Origin: Calocera cornea HHB12733 | Lineage: Eukaryota > Basidiomycota > Dacrymycetes > Dacrymycetales > Dacrymycetaceae | Assembly: GCA_001632435.1 (NCBI GenBank) | Contig: KV423967.1 | Location: forward strand, 116,005 to 180,004 | DNA length: 64,000 nt | Reading direction: 5' to 3' | Shown: piece by piece, positions 14,058 to 24,960 of the stretch | Numbering within the stretch: position 1 is the stretch's first letter | How the letters are laid out: each line of letters opens with the position of its first letter | The notes under the pieces: model-generated | What the model saw: the letters and a program-made list of their open reading frames with translations, nothing else | The model's database searches: none | What the model was told of the DNA's origin: nothing | Translations under genes and position numbers: made by a program

Positions 14058-14834
14058 CCTACGCGTTGTACGCCGGCATAGTGCTGCTCATCTGGGTCGC
14101 CCCACCGCCATACATCTTCGAGCCCGGGGTGTACTCGTACGCCGGGGTAGTCCACACGTGCTGGTCGCCGACGTTGTGCGCGCGCACGGCGATGACGAGC
14201 GTCCAGACCCAGATGGCGACGAGGATGAAGAAGCCGATGAAGCCGAAGGCGGCGACGGCGCGGATCTGGGAGCAGATGGAGCCGGCGAAGCCCGCTGGGG
14301 ACGGGGAAGGAGGTTAGACGGGCTGAGGCGCGGGGAGGAAGAGCGGGGAGGGCGTACAGCAGAAGACGTCCCCGAACCCGTCGTTCACGCAGATGCCGCC
14401 GCACCCTGCGGAGGCGATCGACGCGGCGTCAGCGCCCGTAGCTGCGCGCGTGTGAGTGAGTGTGTGCGGAGCGTGTGGGTATGGGGAGGGCGTACCGAGC
14501 CACAGCACCCAGAGGACGCCGACCCAGCCGAGCTCGACGCACGTCCAGGAGGTGAACACGCCCTTGCGGAAGAAGTCGATCACGAGGCTGCGCGGTGTGG
14601 TCAGTACAGCGTAGCGCAGAGCGGGGACTACGGGAGGGGACGTACACGGGGACGGCGGAAATGATGGTGAGGACGGCGGTGGCGATGCCGAGGCCGAAGT
14701 CGAGGTTCGCGGAGATGCCGAGGACGATGACGGAGAGGAAGGCGACGGTGCCTGCGTCGCGTCGTGAGCGCGCGTCGGGGCTAGGTAGATGCACATGACT
14801 CACACAGGCCGGCTAAGCGGAGAAGGCTGAACAT
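14058..14834 (-). CDS. MARVEL-like four-helix membrane protein
   Basis: Five exons on the minus strand (14834-14804, 14750-14646, 14587-14496, 14441-14358, 14294-14058) sum to 549 nt, 182 aa. The protein starts MFSLLRLAGLCTVAFLSVIVLGISANLD. It shows four hydrophobic segments: near residues 8-25, 30-45, 55-72 (TCVELGWVGVLWVLWLG) and 108-135 (AVAAFGFIGFFILVAIWVW). The segments are linked by short loops and end in a hydrophilic tail with Gly, Tyr and Met. This matches the size and topology of fungal MARVEL-domain proteins, which sit in the plasma membrane or secretory membranes. The start is the first ATG; it opens a 31-nt exon whose GTGAGT donor keeps the frame. Specific function unknown. Confidence 0.75.
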
Positions 14835-16054
14835 TGTGTTGCTCTGTGTATAACGAGGGGGAGCAGGTGGTCGGACGGAGAGAACAGTGAGGGAGGGGGA
14901 TGCCGTACACGGGCAGATGGTCGGGAGGGGGAGGGAGGATGTGTGGGCGGCGGGGAGAAGGGCTTATATGCGCCTGGCAACGTTGGGGACGGTGGGGGGT
15001 GGGCGCGGGCGGCGTGTGGCGGGAATGCACGACCTCCCTCTCGTTCTGGTCAGTGCAGTGCGACGCCCCGTCATTTGACTCGGCCGTTCTCGCAACATTC
15101 CACCCGCTCCCACTGCTGTCCGCTTCTTCCGTCCCTGGCATTCCCCCTTCCTCTCTCACTTCCCCTTCTTCTGAATTTCCATGTTTGTGCTCACACCCCC
15201 AAAAAACGGACGGGCCAAAATTGTTGCAGGATCTCGGTGTGCAACCGTACCCGCGACGTTCCTGCTTCCGAGCCCCTATGCTGTACAACCTCATCAAGGT
15301 CAGGGTAGCGTCGTGCGACACCTGACTGCGACTCTGACAACGCCGCTCACACGTTTGCCAAGCGCGAATTCCCGGGCAGAAGCCGTCATCCGCCTCCGCC
15401 GAGCCCTGGTTGGTGCGGAGACCCCCCGGATTAAAAGAAGCAGGCAGGGAACGGAACGCGGTGCAGGGTCTCGCACCGCTCCTGTTGGGGACAAATCCGA
15501 TTCCCGTGTTCTGCACTCATGGCCGACATGGCAGCGCATCCACCGCCGACGCGTGCCATAACATCCATTGTCTATCCTCGCGTAATCGGCGTAGCAGCTG
15601 TGCGGACTACCGTGCTGCAACCACCCCAACCAACCCTGTACCGCAATCCACTTTCCCGGATCTGAATAGCGCAACGAGCGATCCGCATCGGAACGTCTCG
15701 GACGCGTTCCTGGCCGTCCAGTCATCTCGCACCTTGCTCGGCCGGTAAAACGTACCCATTAAGTCCACTCACCTGGGTCTTACGATGGACGGAAGTTACC
15801 GTATGTGTATCACGGCAGACCGGCAGCCAGCTTGCGATTATTTGCTATTGGGGAAATTTGTCGGATTTGCACGCGCGTTGGGCGCTTGCCGGGTCGTTGC
15901 CGGCGTTTTGGAACCCTTGGCGCGGTTCGGCCCGAACCTTGACCGGGTCGTGCAAAATCCCTGGCGTCGTCATGACGTTCCTAGCTCGGCCGCGGTAGCT
16001 AATCGATCAGCAGGAGGCTATCGTGGAAAACTCGTACAATCTCAAGGAAGAACT
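14835..16054. other. Intergenic between MARVEL-like and arrestin-like genes
   Basis: About 1.2 kb. The left part (14850-15060) is purine-rich with GGGAGG blocks, as expected for the promoter of the minus-strand gene. ORFs of up to about 240 codons occur on both strands but overlap each other, lack recognisable domains and show no splice continuity. I see no supported gene. Confidence 0.45.
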
Positions 16055-18180
16055 TTATGCATCTACAGACTCTTCCGACTCGAGCGTTTCTGTCTTCCCT
16101 CCAGGGCTGCCCTCCCGTCCTGTGGCCTGGTGTCCCGCTCCCATCCTTCCCCCGCTGTCTTCCTCAGTAGTAGACTGTTCCGCACCCTCCAAGCTGAACA
16201 AGCTGACGTTGTCGCCCATGACCGTCGACGGTCTAGATCGGTCCGACAAGCTGCGGTCGTGCAGGCTGCTCAGGCCACTGTCGTCTCCTCGCCCAGGTGC
16301 GTTTTGTTGCCAAAGCATTCTGGTCAGGCTGTCGCATCCCAATCCCATGGACCCGTCCAGGGAGGGCGACATCGACCCGCTTGCAGGCGCTTGCGGGCCG
16401 GGATATGTGGCGTGCAAATGCGAATAGCGCACTTGTAGATATTTAGGAAGGTGCGCGCCAAGGTCTGGTACACCCCCGATCTTGCTGCTGACATGTGAGA
16501 TAGACCCGAGGGTTTGATGAGAGGATCTTACGCGACCATAAGCCGGCTCACTTCGTTCGACCAGGGAGACATCAACACGGGTACAATGACTTCGACACTA
16601 CGCCCATGCTCCAGGAACGCTTTCACGCTCAGCGTGAACGTCACCTCGATGAACCGCCCTTGTACTGTGGGATTGCGTGCCGTGGCCGGTATCGCAAGCC
16701 ACAGCTCATCCGATGCGCCGTGGCCCTCGAGAACGTCCAAGCTTACTTGCTTTGTCTGCTCGACCACTACTGTATGTTGATACTGGGCTCCGGGCGATGC
16801 AGCTGGGTTTGATCCAGACTCAGTGTTCTGGCCGAAGGTGACATGCTCGCGCAAAGTCATCTTCCATGAGGTCAATGCACGGGGCGTTGTTCGAGAGCTT
16901 CGCAGCCGTGTATAAGCAATGATCATGTCTTCAGGACCATAGCACGACTTGTTCCTTGTAATTGTTAGGGTCAGGTCATCAGATACAGCCGTCGCGGTAC
17001 ATGAACGGTTGTGAAGCGGCCATGTGGTGTGAAGCGTATGATTGTCCAATTTTACCGGCAACGCTGCCTTCTCCTTGGAAGTAGACTCTCTCTGAGAATC
17101 ATTAAGCACCAAACGGTAAGAGGGGATGGACGGTATACGCACTCGGGTCCTTCCCCGCTGAGAGTTGAAATATAGGCTGTCATGAGGTACGTGATCCCGG
17201 CTCCCTGGCCGAGATCAACGCTAGGGGGGAGATCCAATGGTATTTCAATATAGAAGGGAAGCTCGATCTGAGGCGGTGGTGAAGTTTAGTAATACCAATA
17301 CAGCTCACATGTGGTAGATACTCGCCACTCCCCCAAAAACCTCGTACTCTCCTTTCGCTTTCCACGTGTTGGGCGCGGTGCTACAGGCGTGCTCATACGG
17401 GCCTCCCAGCGATGTTGGGAGACTGGCTGAGCGTCGGGCTCACAATGAGCCAAAGTAACCTGGAATGCATACCTCTCCCTCTTCCGTAAGCAAAACTCGA
17501 CCTGCGTTGCCTGAACGGTGTGGATATCCTGAGTGCCAACTTCTGGGAAGGCATGGCGGTCAGCGAACAAGTTGGCAACCCTTGACTTCCACTCACCCCT
17601 CGGAGGGCTGCTTGAGGTCTCATTGGCTCCATTGCTGGTATCCCGGGGTAACCTGACAAAGGTACCATGTACTTAGCAGTAGCTACGTTTGTCCGCCGCA
17701 GATTGCGCCGTACCCTCCAAGTACTCCCGATTCGGGGGCCGGACGAAGGAACTGTAAGGCAAGCCTCGGCTCAATGCTCGCAGCATTCCATGTAGCAAGA
17801 GGCGAGCCTCACGCAGCGACACCCGAAAGCATGGCAGATTGCCACAGGAGCCTTTGACAGGATAAGCAAAAGCACGTGATGATCCAAGTGGCTGCGAAGC
17901 TCGGTAAGGTTGACTGACAGCTGAGTCTTCGACTTTGATACTACGCAGCTACAATATCCGGCTCAATGCTAAGTAGGATGACCTCTATGACGTATGTGCT
18001 GGGAGAGTCTTGGGCCGACCGCCAATCGCTCGCAGAAGTGACAGTGCAGGCCCTGCCGTTCCGGTCGCAAATCGTTCCGCTTGATTCGGGTACTTCCGCG
18101 CGTTCTAATCCATGCACCGCCTCGAGCAGGTTCCAGCTCGCCTCATGCTCCCACCTCGAGGCTCCCTTTACGTCGGACAT
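16055..18180 (-). CDS. Alpha-arrestin-like protein (5' end uncertain)
   Basis: Fungal alpha-arrestins are adaptors that recruit ubiquitin ligases to membrane transporters. The well-supported part runs from about 17570 down to 16055. One exon ends FLGEWR at 17322; the next, 17267-17143, begins IELPFYIEIPLDLPPSVDLG, a strand pattern typical of the arrestin N-domain linker; then 17089-16532 (EDMIIAYTRL, VQGRFIEVTFTLSVKAF, resembling an arrestin C-domain); then 16487-16055, a Ser/Gly-rich tail with SLFSLEG. Introns are 44-54 nt. Further upstream an open frame around 17680-17930 (CFRVSLREARLLL) and an ORF starting at 18180 look like 5' exons, but the joins are not resolved, so the start coordinate is tentative. 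No PPxY motif is seen in the tail. It could also be a Rim8/PalF-like arrestin. Confidence 0.6.
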
Positions 18181-18691
18181 GTTCTCCTTCCATTGGAAAC
18201 GTGAAACTGCAGACTATGACGCAATGTCACCCTGTCTATTCTACTTCACGCATCTTGGGAGCCCATGGATGAATGATGCGCTGGCGTGAAACGGCCCCTG
18301 GCCGGGCGCAGTGCCCCTATCATCGGACCTGTTCTGGCTAACCCCTGTAGGCGCAAGGCCATATTGTCCGGTATCGTCGTACAAAACCTGCTCAGCCATT
18401 ACCCCAATATCTGTCTATTGCTGGCGCAACTCGGATCCCTTAACAGTGCTCCAGGTGTTCGGATAACGGTCGCATCTTTCTGCTCGGATGCTCGCGTACC
18501 AGGACAGCGTCACGAAGACGAAACCTGGCTTCTGATCAACAGGTCTCTCCTCTCCCCACCGGCTGGCTCATCATCTGCCCCAGCTCCGCAACTGAGTTGC
18601 AGCGCAGCTCCAGCGACCGGTTTACCGCCTCTTAGCTCCTCTCCACCTCCTACCATCGCCTGTTACTTGCCTGTACACGACACAGACCACA
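18181..18691. other. Intergenic, divergent promoters
   Basis: About 510 bases between divergent genes. The 150 bases before 18692 are C/T-rich (CTCCTCTCC, CCACCTCC). No gene is supported. Confidence 0.45.
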
Positions 18692-19544
18692 ATGGCCACC
18701 GCACTCTCTCCCATTCCGCAGCTCGCCACACGCACCAAGCCTGCACACAGTCACCCCCCGACCACACACCGCGTAGAAGGGGAGTCAGACCTAGCGGTGA
18801 TTACGCAGGAATGGCTGCTCCAGCTCGACCTCAACCTCGATACGAAAGCTCCTCCCCCGCCCATACCAGCCAGAAGACACGCTCGCGTCTCGTCAACCCC
18901 ATCCAAGCTGATGTCCACCTCTCCCCCCAACGCATCAGAACATAAGCAGCAATCACAGGCCGCTGCACGCGCTGGAAGCTCACCCCCCGAGGCCCAGACT
19001 CCCACCGTGCACCTGCGCCCGCCCACGCCAGCAGAGGTCGCCCCCTCACCAGAAATGCAGGGCAAAAAGCGGAACGGCTCTGCGGTCTCCTCTCTCTCCG
19101 CCTCCTCCGCCCTCGGTACAGTCCCCGAGGAGCGCACCCTCTCGCTCCCTACCGGCCGAGCGACCCCCGACTCGTCTGACACAGACTGGGCACACGTCCC
19201 GCCCCGCCCGGACAGCGCCATGTCCATGAGTGCGTTCGTCCCCGTGTCGACGCACGATTATCCGTACATGTACCTGCTGGGGTGGCCGACGTATTATGCG
19301 GGGGATCTGGAAGAGAAGCAGTGGGTGATCGGGTTCGATGAGGGGAAGTGGGAGGAGGAGAGGCAGAAGGTGCGTCCGTTTCGTCGCTCTGGATTGGTCA
19401 TGTGCTGATTCATACCAGGCGTTCGAGTGGATACGGCTGAAGAAGCTCACTCGTCGGGTGGACGTTGCCAAGGGAGTCCGAGCTCTGCGCCGGAAGGACA
19501 ATCGTGATGACGCTGAGGAGGAGGAGGACAGTCTGGCTGCGTGA
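18692..19544 (+). CDS. Hypothetical Pro/Ser-rich protein
   Basis: Two exons, 18692-19369 and 19419-19544, joined over a 49-nt intron (GTGCGT donor, CCAG acceptor), give 267 aa. Residues 1-165 are low-complexity, rich in Pro, Ser, Thr and Ala. The C-terminal 100 residues are more ordered: a hydrophobic aromatic stretch YPYMYLLGWPTYYAGDLEE, then a charged helix WIRLKKLTRRVDVAKGVRAL, ending in an acidic run (AEEEEDSLAA). No signal peptide or membrane helix is apparent. I do not recognise a family. The aromatic-rich block is the most likely conserved element. Confidence 0.7.
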
Positions 19545-19835
19545 GCCAACGTGATATTCGGTATTTGAAGTCTTGATTAAGTGTACGCTACGAAATTGGC
19601 CTGGAGCCGCGCACTGTAGTTCTTGTGTAATCGGTGTATGTGTAAATTCCCACACTACTTGATCTTGTTTTCGTCTATCTCATTGGGTATACATCAACCG
19701 TACTCGCCTGAACGGCATGAGGGGGATATATAAATAGCATAGCGCCATCGCCTGGCGCACATTACAACACTTCTGCGGGACCCCTCTACAATCTACAAAC
19801 AAACACAGCCCTAGTCCGCACCAGCCCCCCGGTGT

Positions 19836-21147
19836 CTACGGCTGAAACGAGCCCGACTCGACGGCCTCCCTCCCCTCCCTCATGACCCTCTCCACAAGGG
19901 CATTAAACCGCCCCGGCCACTGCTGTTGGAGCGCATGCCCCGTCTTCTCCCAGACCACGAGCTCCGCCTCGGGCATCTGGCTCTTGAGGTATTCGCTGTT
20001 GCGCGGGGAGACCATGTTGTCCTCGTCGCCCGTGAGGATGAGCACCTTGGGGATCGTGCGCGCGATTTTGTGCAGGCGCGCCGGGGAGACGTAGTGCGTG
20101 AGGCAGGCGGCCGTCTGGGAGAGTGAGCCGATGGTCGTTTGGTGGCGCGTTACGAGGCTGCGGCGGGTGATTTCCTGCGCATATACGTGCCGAACACGAG
20201 TCATCAGCAGCGCCCAAGCGCCGGAAAGCAACCTCGGGGAGGGAAATGACGTACAACACGCTTCACCTCCAGGTTCGTACGCCCTTCAGGATCGCCCTCC
20301 GCCTTGGCCTCCAGCCATTCAGGCGGGAAGACCATATCGAGCGCCATGTCGATGAGCGTCGGGGTGTCCTTGACAAACAGCATCTTTGCGAGCGTGCTCG
20401 TCCCTTTCCACTGTGCCCCATTTAGAAGGTCAGTTCTGCTTGGATTCTGTGGTGTACGGGAAAGGGAGGCGTACGGGGGCGAGGTTGTACCACGGGAGCC
20501 GGGAGCCGGCGGTCGTGACGCACAGCATGAGCGAGATGATGCGCTCTGGGATCCTATCGACCAGCTCTATCCGTCGAGCGCCAGTCATCAGCAACGCCCC
20601 CTGCAGCTGGGGAAGGGAGTAAAAGCGTACCGAGAGCAATCATACCCCCTAGGGAGATTGAGACGATATGAAAGTCGCGGTGGCCTTTCCAGCCCATGTA
20701 GTCCAGCAGCGCCAACACGTCCTCCGCCATGCCTTTCGTCCTTTCAAAATCACCCCTCATCAGTCTTGCCTTGACCTAGTTGGTCGGGATAGTGCGTACG
20801 TGTACGGCCCGCGTGGTACATCGCTATGCCCCGCACCGCGGTTGTCGAACACAAGCACGGAGTACCGCGGGTCCCTGCCGAAATAGTTGACCTGAGGCGC
20901 CCAGGAGAACGAGGTCGAGTTGAGCCCCATGAGGAAGATGATTTTCTCCGGGCCTGTGCCATGTTGTTCTGCCAGGGCATTATCAGTGCGTCGTTCGCGA
21001 TAAAGACGGGTGAGGAGGCGCACCGAAGTACAAACCGTGGCTCTGCGTGATCCCGTCCTGCAACGTGACAGGGCACAATCCCCGGCGCACACGCGTCGAG
21101 GGGTCGAAGAACGTCGCCCAGTCCTCAGAGAACTCGCGCTTGGTCAT
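19836..21147 (-). CDS. Alpha/beta-hydrolase fold protein
   Basis: Six exons (21147-21024, 20968-20800, 20740-20631, 20566-20475, 20410-20255, 20174-19836) sum to 990 nt, 329 aa. Fold landmarks are in order: IIFLMGLNSTSFSW (oxyanion region), VLVFDNRGAGHSD, TTKGMAEDVLALLDYMGW, the nucleophile elbow HIVSISLGGMIAL, the catalytic-acid region VLILTGDEDNMV, and the catalytic His in KTGHALQQQWPGRF. The elbow reads S-I-S-L-G where G-x-S-x-G is usual, so the first small residue is Ser. The layout resembles the MhpC/haloperoxidase-like group. Substrate unknown. No signal peptide, so probably cytosolic. Confidence 0.9.
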
Positions 21148-21521
21148 CGTCTGTCAAGGGCGTCTTTCCTTCAAAAAAAATCCGCAGCAGTCCAGGGAGA
21201 AAAAAAGGGGAGGGCGACGTGTACGTGTACGGTGGGGGAGGTGTATGCGCTGGACCTTTATACGTGTGGCGTCTGATGTCCGATGGTGAGGTACACTGTA
21301 GCGCCTCGGCTTCCGGTTATCCGACCCTGTCCTGCCCTTCTGGGCCAGCCTGGGCCAGTGAAGCTCGTTATACGACCTCAACCTGACCTTCGTCTTCTGC
21401 CTTTCCTCGTCTTCCTTCTCACACCATCTTCCTCAACAGGAAGCACAGGAGCTCCCCGCCCCTCTTACGACCGCCGCTCGACTCCAGACCTCGATTCCCG
21501 ACTCCAGGCGCCGGCTCAGCC
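21148..21521. other. Intergenic, divergent promoters
   Basis: About 370 bases between the starts of the alpha/beta hydrolase (minus) and the HAD gene (plus). It includes an A-run near 21173-21210. No gene is supported. Confidence 0.45.
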
Positions 21522-22562
21522 ATGTCCCAAGGACAGGGACAGGGACGAGGACAGGAGTACAAGGGCGTGCTGTTCGACATCGGCGGGGTGCTCCTCGCCT
21601 CGCCCCTGACGGTCATACAGGGGTACTCGCGCTCTCTGGGGCTGCCGGGGGATTACTTGAATGTCCTGATGTACGTCCCTTCCCCTCCTTCCCCTCCTTC
21701 CCCTCCCACTTTCATACTCTCGCTACGGCTGGTTCTGATCTGACATCCCCACTAGAACAGCCTTGGGGCACGACAGCGCCTGGGCGCGCTTCGAGCGGGG
21801 CGAGCTGGACCTGTGGAGTTTCTACACCGTCTGGGGTGATGAGCTCAGCGACACCACCCGGGGGCGGGTAGCCTACTCCGCCTGGGCGCGCAAGAGGGGC
21901 CGAGAGCCGGAAGAAGTGCCCCAGCGGGTGAGGGTGGACGCTAGGGAGGTGCGTTTCCCCGCTCAAAGAATAATATTGGAAGGGTGCTGACTGCATACGG
22001 GGTGCGCGGTAGCTGTTTGGAATGATGATGCGCCAAGCGGGGACGTACGACCCGTACATCCTCCAGGCGGTCAAGTCGCTCCGCCGTGCGCTCTTATCCC
22101 ACCTTGTATGCGACTCTTTCCAAACTTCACACAGGGCTGGGGAAGCACCGCGTCGTCGCCGTGACGAACAACTACACGGCAGCGTACGACGAGGTCCTCT
22201 CCGCCGCGCTATCTGGGGACGTTCGCTCGCAGCAAGAGATCGACTTTCTCGGCTGGTCGCACGGCCCCGCCCCGCCGTCCATGCGTGCGCTATTCGACGA
22301 CTTTGTTGACTCCTCCGAGGCGGGCGTGCGCAAGCCCGAGCGGGCGATATTCGACATTGCCCTGGCGCGCAATGGGCTGAAGGCACGGGAATGCGTGTTC
22401 TTGGACGATATTGGAGAGAATTTGAAGACTGTACGGGGGTTGGGGGTGAGGACGGTGCAGGTTAAGGTTGGGGGGACGAGAGAGGCTGTTAGGGAGCTAG
22501 AGGAGATATTGGGGATGCGGCTGCTGGATGAGGACGGAGAGGGGGCCAAGGCGCGGCTGTAG
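21522..22562 (+). CDS. HAD-superfamily hydrolase (epoxide-hydrolase N-domain/ACAD10-like)
   Basis: Four exons (21522-21670, 21756-21948, 22013-22085, 22135-22562) sum to 843 nt, 280 aa. HAD motifs are visible: motif I in VLFDIGGVLL (the nucleophile Asp of FDIGGV); motif II Thr in VVAVTNNYTA; motif III Lys in GVRKPERAIF; motif IV in CVFLDDIGENLKTVRGLG. The FDIGGVL form of motif I and the C-terminal layout match the phosphatase-like N-terminal domain of soluble epoxide hydrolase and ACAD10 proteins. A small-molecule phosphatase or dehalogenase activity is likely; the substrate cannot be told. The start lies in a Gln/Gly-rich leader (SQGQGQGRGQ). Confidence 0.88.
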
Positions 22563-22699
22563 TTCCTGCACGGGGATGAGGGATATAAGGTTGTATTTTT
22601 GGATTGGAGGGGTTAGGGGTTGAAGGTGTAGTATACCGTCTATTCTCTGTCTGCCCTTCCCCCACTCTCTCGCGTTCGTCCGCCCGAGCGGATGGACGC

Positions 22700-23161
22700 T
22701 CAGAAAGGCTTGTCGCTAGCGGGCGTGTTGTCCTCGTAGAACCCCTTCAGCTACACAAGACAAAACAGTCAGTATGCCTCGCGGATAGGACGGGTGAGTC
22801 AGCGGAGACGCACCCCAGGGACCTTCATTAGCACATCGTGCTTGAACAGCGGCGTTGTGCTCATGAGCATGCTCACGAACGTACCGGCGGCGACACCCCA
22901 AAGGGCGAGGGGCATGGCCCAAGGGCGGTAGTGCTGTACAACCGTCAGCACCTGCAGATACACTCCCATCCCACTCCAAATACTCCGTCCCCCCAGTAGC
23001 TGCAGCATATACGCAAACGGCCAAAGCGGCCGGGGGAACAGGAAGCAGGGGATGAGGGAGGGAGGGAGGGAAGGACGCACGAAACCGCGGGGCATGACGT
23101 TCCACGGGTTGGGCTTCACGTCGAACCGCGTCGGGAACATGCGGCGCATGGTGTGACGCAT
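22700..23161 (-). CDS. QCR10: Cytochrome bc1 complex subunit 10 (Qcr10-like), small single-TM protein
   Basis: Three exons (23161-23081, 22933-22814, 22750-22700) sum to 252 nt, 83 aa; no single open frame contains it. It has a basic N-terminus (MRHTMRRMFPTRFDVKPNPW), one membrane helix (MPLALWGVAAGTFVSMLM) and the tail KVPGLKGFYEDNTPASDKPF. This tail shares its pattern (K-[IV]-P-x-L, then E-D-x-T-P-x-x-D-K-P) with the C-terminus of yeast Qcr10, a small accessory subunit of respiratory complex III in the mitochondrial inner membrane. Length also fits (yeast 77 aa). The alternative start at 23140 (MFPTRF) is possible. Exons 1 and 2 are separated by a 147-nt intron, long for this window. Confidence 0.8.
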
Positions 23162-23731
23162 CCTGTCCTGCTGCTTTGGGGGTGGGCGGTGGGTGGTGGT
23201 GTGCTGGAAAACGACGGGCGGTGGGCAGCGACGGCGAGGGGGATGCTGGGGGCGATGAGGCCGGAGCAGAGGGAAGGGACGGAGGATGACGGAAGCCACG
23301 TGCTCTGGCACGTGATCCAATGCCGAGGGCTTCCCTCAGACCTTGTCCTGCGCTTCCGATTACGTTACTTCCTATCTTAACAGACGCATTGCGGAGGCTG
23401 CTTGCCAAGTATATGGCTGGGTTGAAGAATGCTGGCTAAATACATTGAAAGAATTTGGCTATCGGCGGGTACCACCGGCTGGCACAGAGAGACTCGCTGA
23501 GAGATCCGCAAGTTGAACTGGCTGAGGGATTTATGGTAACGATTGTCACATTGATGCTCGTACGAAAGTCCCGAAAACAAATGGCGATCTGGCTAACCGA
23601 GACAAAATAAGAACGAATAAAGATCACAACTGGCGTCGGTGCGCCCGAGATCAAATGCTACAGAGCTGCAGCCACTGCGGGCCGAGGAGGTATGTTCCCG
23701 ATTTTTATTTGGTGCGCCACAACTGCCCCCT
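23162..23731. other. Intergenic between QCR10-like and seven-TM genes
   Basis: About 570 bases. The first 180 are G-rich (QCR10 promoter on the minus strand); the rest is more AT-rich. No gene, RNA or repeat is supported. Confidence 0.45.
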
Positions 23732-24960
23732 TCAGATGGAGTCGGCATCGCCCTCCTTGCTCTTGAGAACGGATGGCTCCTTGTCGCTTCCAAACTCGTG
23801 TATCACCTCGCGCTCCAGAGTGACGCGGATATCGTGCAGCGGATAGTCTGAGTCGACACCAGATTCGAGCCCTGTGGTGCTGCCCTGGTTGGGTGGTGCC
23901 CGTCGGGAGCTCATGATGCCGGGAGCACCAGAGCGGGAAGGGTAGTTCTGATTCGAAGCCATCGCGTTCGACCGAGTCTTGCTGAAGCCGAGGCCGACAC
24001 GCACAATAATCAGCATAAAGGTGATTCCAATGATCGGTACAACGACGTCGGTCATCACGGCTGAGCCATTGTTTTGGGTCACATATGTCTTTTGGCATGT
24101 CAGCATAACACAAAAAAAACCGCCAAAGTGACTGACAATCAGAGTGATCATGACGCTACTCGAATACAGAGAGCCAGACTCGAGGAGGACGGCCATGACT
24201 GGCCAGAGGGACGAAACGGAGCTGGTTTGGCCCCGGACACCAACGTTGACCTTCCAGATCTTCAGCACAATGAGGCCAGTCACGAGCGTGTTCTGAGCAA
24301 GGCCCAGAGAGAGGAAGGAGGTCGCCCAGTTAGTGATGGCCGTCGCGTATGTGGTCGTGAGCTCGGCATGGGACACTTCGTACACCACTGCGAACACGGT
24401 GACTATGCAGAATGGAGTCAGACATGTCCTGCAAGAAGTGAACAAGAGATATTCACCAAGGCTTCCCAAGCACATAATAAGTGGTAAGATGACAACATAG
24501 TAACTCCGGTCCCAGACCAGCCAGAGCCGGTAGATGAGCATCAAGTCGGCCAGAGCACCGGTCACCGCCCATAAAGACGTGCTAGTCGCGACGTGCCTGC
24601 GGGGAAGACGCTAGTGTCAGACCCTGGGACCCTTGGGCACTGGATGGCTATAAGGCAGCCATGACGTTATACGCACCATTCGCTGACCTCGCTCAGGAAG
24701 GCGATAGCACCGCCCGCAGTCTCCCTCGAGAAAGTGATGAAGGCGATATAGGCTCGCATCCAACGGACGATGAAGTAGAGCGTGATAAGGCAGAAGAAGA
24801 GTACGGTTGAGACGAGGAACGGGATGTTCATGCGCCGCCCGCCCATAGGGTTCAGAAGAACGTAGACGGCAAGGCAGAACAGGGTGAAGAAGATGCCATA
24901 GAAGAGGGCGAGGGAGACGATGCCGAAGAATGCGGCCTCATCGATCCCGATGTTGGCCAT
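23732..24960 (-). CDS. Agaricomycete seven-transmembrane protein of unknown function
   Basis: Four exons (24960-24677, 24596-24457, 24402-24137, 24088-23732) sum to 1047 nt, 348 aa. Seven hydrophobic segments can be read, starting with FFGIVSLALFYGIFFTLFCLAVYVLL and including NIPFLVSTVLFFCLITLYFIV and MLIYRLWLVWDRSYYVVILP, and ending with VVVPIIGITFMLIIVRVGLGF. A hydrophilic C-terminal tail of about 100 residues follows. The YRLWLVW...VVILP and PIIGITF-LIIVRVGLG stretches are typical of the large, lineage-expanded seven-TM families of mushrooms, which have no assigned ligand. Two introns (54 and 48 nt) are multiples of three without a stop, so retention would give longer in-frame proteins. 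Confidence 0.85.

Noticed and set aside
16055..16432. Separate small gene encoding a Ser/Gly-rich protein
   Set aside because: A 44-nt intron with a GTAAGA donor joins it in frame to the arrestin-like exon upstream; it is the C-terminal tail.
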